Of a DNA stretch of 64,000 nucleotides, positions 27,782-35,428 are shown one piece after another. How positions within the stretch are numbered: the stretch's first letter is position 1; every line of letters starts with the position of its first letter. A model generated the notes under the pieces. The model saw only the letters and a list, made by a program, of their open reading frames with translations, searched no databases and was not told the DNA's origin. Position numbers and translations under genes: made by a program. Source of the DNA: JAMZMI01 sp047632435 (lineage in GTDB: Bacteria; Bacteroidota; Bacteroidia; Cytophagales; Cyclobacteriaceae); assembly GCA_047632435.1 (NCBI GenBank), contig JBLICU010000004.1:21527-85526 (forward strand), read 5' to 3'.

Positions 27782-28134
27782 TTATTTCAAAGACCTAATT
27801 CTGATCTTCTGACTAGTTATCGTCGTGAATTTCCCATATAAATCTTCTCCCCTAGTTTCTATCAAATTCAATAGTATGGGGATAATACTTTGTGCTTCGG
27901 CGGAACTATAACGAAGAAGAATGACACTAATATCCTGCTCATTATGAGCATAAAGCCACTCTCCAAAATCCTTATCTTCTGTTAAAATTATTCTGGTTGG
28001 TTTTTTTTTGATAACTGGATAACTTCTTCATCTGTAACTCCACGATGGTCCTCCCTAATGCAAGACATTTCAATATTATTAGACCGCAAAACAGATACAA
28101 AATGGACATCTATATTCTCATCTCCTAAAATCAT
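27782..28134 (-). pseudogene. DUF5615 PIN-like toxin with a frameshift at an A9 tract
   Basis: Begins MILGDENIDVHFVSVLR, with the DEN motif of DUF5615, then IREDHRGVTDEEVIQL. At nine consecutive A on the coding strand (T9 at 28001-28009) the frame shifts and ends at KKNQPE. With one more A it would continue PTRIILTEDKDFGEWL ... DISVILLRY to TAA at 27782, giving a normal 117 residues. DUF5615 proteins are PIN/Mut7-C-like putative RNases paired with DUF433 antitoxins. The start overlaps the DUF433 stop by 4 bp. The lesion may be real, a slippage-controlled switch, or a homopolymer sequencing error. Confidence 0.8.
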
Positions 28135-28346
28135 GAAGCGTGAGGAATGATAATCTCTTCGTTGGCAATCAGGTCAGAGGCAAATGTCAGAGCTGCAAAG
28201 ACCTCCTCTTTAGCAAGGTGCTGATAAGAAGTCAATAATTGCTCTACACTCATACCTCCAGATAATTTTCTTAGTATAAGCTCAACGGTTATTCTGGTGC
28301 CTTTGATTACAGGCTTACCTAGCACGATTGCAGGGTTTATGGCCAC
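28131..28346 (-). CDS. DUF433 family antitoxin
   Basis: A 71-residue protein with the DUF433 signature: NPAIVLGKPVIKGTRITVEL, then a winged helix-turn-helix (LRKLSGGMSVEQLLTSYQHL) and EEVFAALTFASDLI. DUF433 proteins are thought to be antitoxins and transcriptional autoregulators paired with DUF5615 PIN-like toxins. The stop overlaps the toxin start (ATGA), the usual coupled layout. The gene is intact while its toxin is frameshifted. Confidence 0.85.
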   Translation of the reverse strand: MAINPAIVLGKPVIKGTRITVELILRKLSGGMSVEQLLTSYQHLAKEEVFAALTFASDLIANEEIIIPHAS

Positions 28347-28727
28347 TCTCTGTGTAATTCATTGTGCTTTCGTTTTCCACAAAGTAACAGTTTTTATACA
28401 AATTTTTGTCCATTTGGATATGCTATCCCAGCTGTGATGTCTTTCCAATGCCCCGGCTTAGATACAAAACTAATCTCCACTGGATTGTTGTGGATATTAT
28501 GCTTTTTGGCTTATTACTTTTGGATTCCACAACTCTACCGCTAGTGCGGGTCTTATAGACATGTACCTTTTCAGATACCAATAAAGGATTACCAATTATG
28601 ATTTTTCAGATTGTAGGACACAAGCAGAATGCTCGTACTAGTTGCGGAGACACAGCTTTGGATGCAATTAAATTTGCAGATACACAATATTTATTAGATA
28701 TTCGAAGGTCACTTTTAACCTGATCTC
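28347..28727. other. Gene-free stretch with a possible decayed palindromic element
   Basis: About 380 bp without a credible ORF between divergent genes. Two GC-richer arms in opposite orientation, CCGCTAGTGCGGGTCT (28539-28554) and TCGTACTAGTTGCGGAGA (28633-28650), share a CCGC-TAGT-CG pattern. They may be the remains of a short dispersed palindrome. No tRNA fold or other RNA gene was recognised. Confidence 0.25.
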
Positions 28728-29318
28728 ATGAAAAAAATCTTGACTATCGTTTTATTATTGTTTGTATTTATTAGCACTGAAGCTCAATACAAAGAACCGG
28801 CAAAGCCCAAAGAAGTTTCTTATGCCAATTTCTATCTCAATTTTAGTACTGGCATAGACAACTATACAGGCTTATTTGGGATTGGGGCTTTGTTTCCTTA
28901 CAACGATAAATTTGCTGTAATAGCTGGCGCAGGAATTGGTGGGTGGGGTGGAAAGTTGAGTGCAGGAATGAAATATGAAGACCTGAGTGAAGATGGCTGG
29001 GGATTTGGATTGAGTTATTCGTTTTGCTCGGAGCTCGATGATTTCGATATGACTTTACAAGATCAAAACGGGACAACAAAAACGGTGAACTTGGATTTGT
29101 TGGCGGTCGGTTCAGTTAATTTGACTGTAAATCGAAATTGGAAATTGAGAGGAGATAAGGTTTTTTATCTTGAAACAGGATATGCTATCCCTGTAGGCGG
29201 TTCCGATTTTTATCAGATAAATGATGGGTCTGTACTAAGTCAGGATGAGGAACTGATCCTTGAAATCATGCGTCCGGGTGGATTGATTCTCGCACTGGGT
29301 CTTTTGATTGGTTTTTAG
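28728..29318 (+). CDS. Exported protein, probably outer-membrane beta-barrel
   Basis: A 196-residue protein with a signal peptide (KKILTIVLLLFVFISTEAQ). The mature part alternates hydrophobic and polar residues with many Gly and aromatics (YLNFSTGIDNYTGLFGIGAL; FAVIAGAGIGGWGG; WGFGLSYSF), as expected for a small outer-membrane beta-barrel. Specific function unknown. It is convergent with Uma2 copy 2, with 4 bp between the stops. Confidence 0.6.
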   Translation: MKKILTIVLLLFVFISTEAQYKEPAKPKEVSYANFYLNFSTGIDNYTGLFGIGALFPYNDKFAVIAGAGIGGWGGKLSAGMKYEDLSEDGWGFGLSYSFCSELDDFDMTLQDQNGTTKTVNLDLLAVGSVNLTVNRNWKLRGDKVFYLETGYAIPVGGSDFYQINDGSVLSQDEELILEIMRPGGLILALGLLIGF

Positions 29319-29322
29319 TTTT

Positions 29323-29943
29323 TTATTCCTCAAAAACATCTTCCAGCTTTATTTTTAAACCAGTAAGGGCTTTTGAGCTGACGGTATTTTCACGTACGAA
29401 TTTTCCCCGGGAAATATACTTTCCATTTTCATCCAAGTCATAAATCTCTAATACACTTTCTCCTGGATATACGATCCAGTATTCTTTCACACCGTGTTCT
29501 TCGTATAGATTGAATTTTTCATTCAGGTCTTTGGAAGCAGTAGAAGGAGAGAGGATCTCCACGATCAGATCTGGAGCACCTTTGCAGCCGGCTTCATCCA
29601 GCTTTGATTGGTCACAGATCACACAAATATCGGGCTGCACTACGGTGTATGTTTTATCATCTAGATCGTTTGGATTATTGGGGAATCGTACATCAAAAGG
29701 GGCGGTATATGCCTTGCATTTCCTTCCTTTCAGGAAATTATAGATTTCATTCGCAACAATAAACCCAATTTCCTGATGGGCTCTTCTGGGAGTGGGAGAC
29801 ATTTTGAACAACTTCCCCTTGATTAACTCTACACGTTCTTCAAATGACCACTTTAGATAGTCAGCATAAGTGTAGATAGCTTCCGGCTCCAGGAGTGTAA
29901 TGTCATCGATTTTCGTTTCTTCGGTTTTGTAAACAGCAGACAT
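29323..29943 (-). CDS. Uma2 family (DUF820) putative endonuclease, copy 2
   Basis: 206 residues, the same length and layout as copy 1 (YADYLKW, ELIKGKLFKMSPTPRR, VVQPDICVICD, GAPDLIVEILSPSTASKDL, YWIVYPGESVLEIY). It differs most in the helix after residue 60. The PD-(D/E)xK core residues are kept. It lies 49 bp downstream of the Y-family polymerase gene on the same strand and may be co-transcribed with it. The ~30% divergence from copy 1 means the duplication is not recent. Confidence 0.82.
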   Translation of the reverse strand: MSAVYKTEETKIDDITLLEPEAIYTYADYLKWSFEERVELIKGKLFKMSPTPRRAHQEIGFIVANEIYNFLKGRKCKAYTAPFDVRFPNNPNDLDDKTYTVVQPDICVICDQSKLDEAGCKGAPDLIVEILSPSTASKDLNEKFNLYEEHGVKEYWIVYPGESVLEIYDLDENGKYISRGKFVRENTVSSKALTGLKIKLEDVFEE

Positions 29944-29992
29944 AGGATTAAAGTTAATGGTTTTTATATTTTTTCTAAATGTTCAATCAAAT

Positions 29993-31201
29993 TTAACTTC
30001 TTCGGTTGGGCAGCAGTGGTGGTGGTTCTCCGTTAAAAGGGTTCCATCGGCTGATGGTTTTTGCATCCATCCCCGACACACGCATCACTGAGCGGTCGCC
30101 ATGTTTGTCCCTGATTTTGTCCATGGCCTGATAGAGATGAAGCGATCTCATCTGATCATCAAATAGATCGATTTGGTGATTTCCGTTCACGATATCGCTC
30201 AATCGTACGCCAATCAATCGCACTAGCAGTCTTTTGTTGTACAGCTTATCAAAAAGTTCTATGGCTTTTGGGATCAGTAAATAATCAGCGGAGGTGTAAG
30301 GAATTCTTGACTGAAGCGTGTAAGTATTAAAATCCGAATAACGCACCTTTACTGTGATGCATGCGCAAAGCTTGACGCCTCTTCTTAGCTGAAATGCCAG
30401 GTTTTCAGTCATGGCTGTCAGCAGACCTTTGAGTTTGATTACATCAATAGTGTCCTGATCAAAAGTGCGCTCTGTGGAGATGGATTTTCGTTCTGAGTAG
30501 GCGATCACCGGTGAGTTGTCAATGCCATTGGCTTTTCTCCAGATGCTGACGCCATTCATGCCAAAAGCCCGCTCCATTAGATCCATGGACATCTCTTGTA
30601 GTGTGTAGATTTTCTTCACTCCCAGACTGATCAGTTTCTGGTGGGTCTTTTCTCCTACCATGGGAATTTTTTTCACGGAAAGAGGTGCCAGAAAAGCCTT
30701 CTCAGAACCGTAATCGATCATGATTTGATTGTTGGGTTTAGCCTCATTGGTAGCCACTTTGGACACGGTTTTGTTTTCAGAAAGCCCAAAAGAAATAGGC
30801 AATCCCGATTCTTTCATTACCTTCTGTCGTAGCTCAGAGGCTAGTTTCATGCATCCAAAAAATTTATCCATTCCCGTGAGATCCACATAAAATTCATCTA
30901 CGGAGGTTTTCTCCATCAGTGGCACGGATTCCTGGATGATCTCTGTAACCACACGCGAATGCTTCGAATAATCTGCTGAATTTCCCTTCATGATGATGGC
31001 TTCCGGACAGAGCGTTTTGGCCATTTTCATAGGCATGGCAGAATGTATTCCAAACCTACGTGCCTCGTAGCTGCATGAAGCCACCACACCCCGGTCGCTT
31101 GTGCCGCCAATGAGCACAGGCTTACCGACGAGCTTGCTGTTTTTTAGCCGCTCTACAGACACAAAGAAGGTGTCCAGGTCAAGGTGGAGGATAGATCTCA
31201 A
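29993..31201 (-). CDS. dinB: Y-family DNA polymerase (DinB / Pol IV-like)
   Basis: Translesion polymerase of 402 residues. The palm begins ILHLDLDTFFVSVERL with catalytic Asp8, and the second acidic site is SVDE at 100-103. The thumb HhH region follows (KKIPMVGEKTHQKLISLGV), then the little-finger domain. A canonical beta-clamp motif QIDLF is at residues 343-347. The start is TTG (31199-31201): the frame upstream meets TAG after seven codons with no ATG, and the family always starts just before the HLDLD strand. Operator-like palindromes lie 30-50 bp upstream. Confidence 0.92.
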   Translation of the reverse strand: MRSILHLDLDTFFVSVERLKNSKLVGKPVLIGGTSDRGVVASCSYEARRFGIHSAMPMKMAKTLCPEAIIMKGNSADYSKHSRVVTEIIQESVPLMEKTSVDEFYVDLTGMDKFFGCMKLASELRQKVMKESGLPISFGLSENKTVSKVATNEAKPNNQIMIDYGSEKAFLAPLSVKKIPMVGEKTHQKLISLGVKKIYTLQEMSMDLMERAFGMNGVSIWRKANGIDNSPVIAYSERKSISTERTFDQDTIDVIKLKGLLTAMTENLAFQLRRGVKLCACITVKVRYSDFNTYTLQSRIPYTSADYLLIPKAIELFDKLYNKRLLVRLIGVRLSDIVNGNHQIDLFDDQMRSLHLYQAMDKIRDKHGDRSVMRVSGMDAKTISRWNPFNGEPPPLLPNRRS

Positions 31202-31231
31202 TTGAAAGTCTTTTTGTAATGCTAAAATAAA

Positions 31232-31252
31232 TAGTAATACTAATATAATTAG
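31232..31252. promoter_or_regulatory. Predicted operator upstream of the Y-family polymerase gene
   Basis: Two overlapping inverted repeats: TAGTA-A-TACTA (31232-31242) and CTAAT-ATA-ATTAG (31240-31252). The 15-mer TACTAATATAATTAG recurs exactly at 42785-42799 before the small gene/S24 repressor pair. It could control dinB (minus) and possibly the divergent lipoprotein at 31381. Confidence 0.6.
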
Positions 31253-31380
31253 CTGAATATCTATTTTAATTTGAATGGCTCTTCATGTGTTTTAGGAAAA
31301 AATTCAATAAACAAGATTTGATTTGCAGATGGTATGGTATTTGGATTTAAGCCGATATCGTCCACTTTAAATCCACAGAG

Positions 31381-32226
31381 ATGAAATTGAAATTCTCAAA
31401 CCCATTCAGAAAAAATCAATTATTGAATGCAATATTGATTGGTCTGTTATCTGTGAGTTGCACAGTAAATATCCCAAGGTCATATATTCAATACATAGAT
31501 CAGGAAACGAAGCAAACCAAACTTTCGCCAGTAATAACGGATGAAACTGATGAGTATAAGCTGGCTGTAGAGCCGCTTGGAAATGTAGATGACTATCTTA
31601 TTTTCAATGTGGATCTGACCAATAAAAATCTGGACACACTCTATATTGACCCAAGGGAATGGCAGCTTCTATTTTCAGAAAGTAAGTATTTTTATGATAG
31701 CATTCCTGTGGATAGCTTACGGCCGCTGACACCAGCCGAAGCTTCATTGGTTTATGCGAACTTGGCTAATAAATTACAAGCGGCTGAAGATGGGAAAGAA
31801 GCGGCAATCATCATTATTGGTGTTGTCTTAATCGTGGGAGTAATTGTATTAGCGGTAGCTTTAGCGGGTGAGGATGATGAGGATGATGAGGATGATGATT
31901 CTGACTATGCATATGAAGGTTCTGACAATAATTTTAATTTCAGCTTCAATGTACTTTCCTCTTCAGATATCACACCAATCCGAGATCGCAACATGAACCC
32001 AATACAGAGCGAGATTCTTTATTATAAGGATATGAGTAGGGAAATAAAACCTCAAGTTCAAGAAAAGATGTTTCTTCAGCGGGGTGAATTTGTCAACTTT
32101 GACCTCTATTTCAAAAGAATGGAAAACATGCGAACATTGAAATTGCAAGGCGGTTTCAATGATCAACTATTTGAATGGGATTTTAATCACATCATGGTGG
32201 CACCAACAGCAGATACTCCACGGTAA
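31381..32226 (+). CDS. Lipoprotein with a central membrane segment, unknown function
   Basis: A 281-residue protein. A basic N-terminus and hydrophobic stretch end in LLSVSC (Cys27), a lipobox. A strongly hydrophobic segment (AAIIIIGVVLIVGVIVLAVA, ~140-160) is followed by an acidic run of Glu and Asp, then a beta-rich C-terminal half (QVQEKMFLQRGEFVNFDLYF). No family recognised. It is divergent from dinB, 179 bp apart, and followed 98 bp later by the secreted dikinase-like gene. Confidence 0.6.
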   Translation: MKLKFSNPFRKNQLLNAILIGLLSVSCTVNIPRSYIQYIDQETKQTKLSPVITDETDEYKLAVEPLGNVDDYLIFNVDLTNKNLDTLYIDPREWQLLFSESKYFYDSIPVDSLRPLTPAEASLVYANLANKLQAAEDGKEAAIIIIGVVLIVGVIVLAVALAGEDDEDDEDDDSDYAYEGSDNNFNFSFNVLSSSDITPIRDRNMNPIQSEILYYKDMSREIKPQVQEKMFLQRGEFVNFDLYFKRMENMRTLKLQGGFNDQLFEWDFNHIMVAPTADTPR

Positions 32227-32324
32227 GTTTTATTTCAGCTAGAATCAAAATCGTAAACAACCATCGCTGCGGTTATAGTGTCCTCCATATTCTTAAACCC
32301 CTTAAAAGAGTTATTTTCACTTCT

Positions 32325-34748
32325 ATGTTGAGACCTGTTTTTATTGTTGCATTGATCATGTACTGTATATCAGCAATAGGCCAGGTTATTTATAACGGAC
32401 ATATCTATGATGCAGGCACCCAAACCGATGTATTGGGAGCAGAGATTCAGCTAATTAATCAAGGCCAACAGACAACATCAAATACGTTTGGCAATTTTGT
32501 ATTGAAATATGGAAATGCTGATGATTCGAACTTTCAGTTTTTCAACAATTCAATGGTTTGGAATGGGGAGAAATCGGCAACCGTCCAAATAATCGGATTG
32601 GATGGGAGTTTGCTTTATGCTGAAAAAATCTCCGGTGGAGAAACTTATCTTTTTCCAAGACTTCAAACCGGTCTTTATGTAATAAAAATTTTGGAGGGGA
32701 ATACAATTAATGCTTATAAGATCATGTCTGATGGCACCAATACCATCAAAGTAGATAAACGGGGGATTTTCCATCAATACAACGGGCAATCTGTTGGAAA
32801 TGACACCCTGCGAATCGTGAAGGAGGGGTATTATCCTCGTGAAATTATTTTACCAAGTCATAGTAAAATTATAAAAGTGGCCATGCTCAAAGGAGACTAT
32901 GAAAAGCTAGACTACTTCAATGAGCTGGTGGAGCCTGTTGCCTTTGATTTGATCAGTGGGAAGGCAGCACGAACGAACCTGGGAGATGTAAAAGGGGTAA
33001 AAATTGTCTATGATATCAAGCGTGATCGGATCTACTACATGAATAGTAAGAAATATGAGTTGCATCTTGATTTTGCTGTGCAAGTTCTTGGCTTTGACAA
33101 AGGCCATCTTTATTTCAATCAAACCCAATACACCTATAATCCTCAGAGAGAATACTATTTGGCGGGGCTCAATTATTTTGAAGGAATCGATAAATACGTT
33201 TTGCAGTATGTGTCAGCCGTGGAGATGAATTGCGATCAGATAGATCAACTCTACAATAAGATTTTGAATACGTCATTTATAGAGAAGGAGCAGCTATATT
33301 TTTTTCCAAATAAAACCGAATGGCTGCAATGCACAAATACCAATCATATTACCTCTGAAGAACTTTATCAGGGACAAAACTATCAGGGATTGAATGAGGC
33401 TAGCAACTATGGTTATCTCCGAAAAATTACTTCCTCTGATTTAGAAAGTGCTTATGTGAGTAGAAGAGACATTGTTTTGACCGATGGCGTCCCCAATGAT
33501 CTGCCCGTAGTTGCCGGGATTATTACTTCTGAGCTACAGACACCACTCAGCCATATCAACGTGCTTAGCCATAGCCGAAACACGCCAAATATGGCTTTGC
33601 GACAAGCATGGGAAAGTGAAGAATTTAATGCACTTATTGATCAACTGGTGTTTCTGAAAGTGGAAGCGGAAAAGTTTGAAATCAGGCAAGCCACATTGGA
33701 GGAGGCCAATGCCTACTGGCTTAAACGCGAACCTCAGGATACTATTTACCTACGTAAAAACATTACTTATTTTGACTTGCCTGATATGCCGGATGTTGGT
33801 TTTACTTGCTTGGATCGAGTAGGAGGTAAGGCTTCCAATTTTGGTGAATTACTCAATGTCCAGAGTATAACAATCCCAACTCCTGAAAATGCCTTTGCCA
33901 TACCTTTTTATTATTATGATCAACATATCAAACGATATGGTCTGGATCAAATGCTAGCTGAGATGATGGCAAATCTCGATTTTAAAAGTAATGCGGCTAT
34001 GCGAAAAATTCAACTTGAGCTGTTGAGAGACAGTATTCTAAACTCTCCCATCGATCCAAATCTTGTAACAATGGTTGAGGCTAAAATTGGGAATTTTAGT
34101 TCTTTCGATTCCTATCGGTTTCGTTCTTCGACAAATGCCGAAGACTTGGAGGATTTTTCTGGTGCGGGTCTATATGATTCTTTTTCTGCCAAAAAAGGGA
34201 GTCAATCGAAATCAATTGAAATAGCTATTAAGAGTGTTTGGGCAAGTCTGTGGAATTGGCGAGCATTTGAAGAAAGGAGTTATTTTAAAATAGATCATTT
34301 TTCATGTGCGATGGGGATTTTGGTACACCGATCATTTCCTGATGAAGATGCCAATGGGGTTTTGATCACAAAAAATCTTTACAATTTCAATCCTGGATAT
34401 ACCATCAACTCGCAGTATAAGGAGCATAGTATTGTTTTCCCAGAACCTGGAATCATTCATGATCAGATGATACTATTCACATGGTCGATCAATCCTGGTG
34501 AGGAATTTATGCTGGAATATTTGGCTTTTTCGAATGTGCCAGAGCTGGGTGGAGAAAGAGTGATGACTGATGAAGAAGTGTTTCAGTTGGGTAGGTATGC
34601 GACGCAGATCAAGCGAAGGTTTTATTATGATTTACCGCACAATTGTGATTGTGCATACAATGATTTCGGCGTTGATATTGAGTTTAAGGTGGACTCAGAT
34701 GTGAGCCCAAGAAAAATTTATATCAAGCAGGCGAGGTTGTATAAATAG
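32325..34748 (+). CDS. Secreted PEP-synthase/glucan-dikinase-like protein (phosphohistidine plus ATP-grasp domains)
   Basis: An 807-residue protein with a signal peptide (LRPVFIVALIMYCISAIGQ). Residues ~20-190 hold a regulatory beta domain with a piece resembling a T9SS sorting domain (LQTGLYVIKILEGN), not at the C-terminus as usual. Residues ~390-425 (GIITSELQTPLSHINVLSHS) match the swivelling phosphohistidine domain; His410 is the likely phosphoacceptor. Residues ~498-800 match the pyruvate-phosphate-dikinase nucleotide-binding domain (DRVGGKASNFGELL; RFRSSTNAEDLEDFSGAGL). This His-then-ATP order is that of alpha-glucan water dikinases, not PEP synthase. A signal peptide on such an ATP-using enzyme is unusual. 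The substrate is unknown. Confidence 0.75.
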   Translation: MLRPVFIVALIMYCISAIGQVIYNGHIYDAGTQTDVLGAEIQLINQGQQTTSNTFGNFVLKYGNADDSNFQFFNNSMVWNGEKSATVQIIGLDGSLLYAEKISGGETYLFPRLQTGLYVIKILEGNTINAYKIMSDGTNTIKVDKRGIFHQYNGQSVGNDTLRIVKEGYYPREIILPSHSKIIKVAMLKGDYEKLDYFNELVEPVAFDLISGKAARTNLGDVKGVKIVYDIKRDRIYYMNSKKYELHLDFAVQVLGFDKGHLYFNQTQYTYNPQREYYLAGLNYFEGIDKYVLQYVSAVEMNCDQIDQLYNKILNTSFIEKEQLYFFPNKTEWLQCTNTNHITSEELYQGQNYQGLNEASNYGYLRKITSSDLESAYVSRRDIVLTDGVPNDLPVVAGIITSELQTPLSHINVLSHSRNTPNMALRQAWESEEFNALIDQLVFLKVEAEKFEIRQATLEEANAYWLKREPQDTIYLRKNITYFDLPDMPDVGFTCLDRVGGKASNFGELLNVQSITIPTPENAFAIPFYYYDQHIKRYGLDQMLAEMMANLDFKSNAAMRKIQLELLRDSILNSPIDPNLVTMVEAKIGNFSSFDSYRFRSSTNAEDLEDFSGAGLYDSFSAKKGSQSKSIEIAIKSVWASLWNWRAFEERSYFKIDHFSCAMGILVHRSFPDEDANGVLITKNLYNFNPGYTINSQYKEHSIVFPEPGIIHDQMILFTWSINPGEEFMLEYLAFSNVPELGGERVMTDEEVFQLGRYATQIKRRFYYDLPHNCDCAYNDFGVDIEFKVDSDVSPRKIYIKQARLYK

Positions 34749-34793
34749 AAATGAGTTTATAAATGAATTTGAATTGTTAAAAATGAGTTTTAT

Positions 34794-35425
34794 ATGAAAA
34801 AGAGTATTTTATTATCCTTGATTCTTACAGCAGGATTTACCCTGCCATTTTCTTGCGATCCTACCAACACTGGTAATGGAAATTCAGGATACCGCATTGA
34901 TAGTCTATCACTTGAGGTGGTTAGAATGGACAAAATTTTAGCATATCCTTATTACCAATATGGTTTGCTAGGATCAGTTGAATACCCTGTTACTGATACA
35001 ATACTATTTTACAAATTTGGTTTGGAAATAGCTGTTGCAGCGCAAACTTATGTTATGAATAACAATGGCTTTTCATCACCTTTTATCAATTCTGCATTTG
35101 CTGATCCGTTACCACCATCACCGGTTTCAAATATTGCGTTGATTTCTATTTATTCTGATTCGGCTGTATTTGTTGATGGGATCGAATATGAGATTGGTGA
35201 AAACCTTGCAAATTTATTTACGGCAAGAGTGGGGGGGGGTACAGTGAACCTCAATCCGTTTTGAAATTTATAGAAGAGATTGGTGATTGGTATTATTGGG
35301 ATAAGATTTATTTACATTTAGATACACCTCCTGATCAAACGATTAATCAAAAATTCCAAGTCAAAGTGACCCTTGAGGATGGGACTGTATTCGATTTGAA
35401 AACGCCAAATGTGTTGGTAAAATAG
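34794..35425 (+). pseudogene. Lipoprotein gene interrupted at a G9 tract
   Basis: The 156-codon ORF starts with a signal peptide and lipobox (LPFSC, Cys21) and ends soon after nine G (35231-35239). Adding one G restores a frame that runs YSEPQSVLKFIEEIGDWYYW ... GTVFDLKTPNVLVK to TAG at 35423-35425, 210 residues in all. The downstream part is clearly coding. Either the gene is broken, it is switched by tract length, or the base is missing from the assembly. Family uncertain; it resembles lineage-specific periplasmic lipoproteins. Confidence 0.7.
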
Positions 35426-35428
35426 GAC

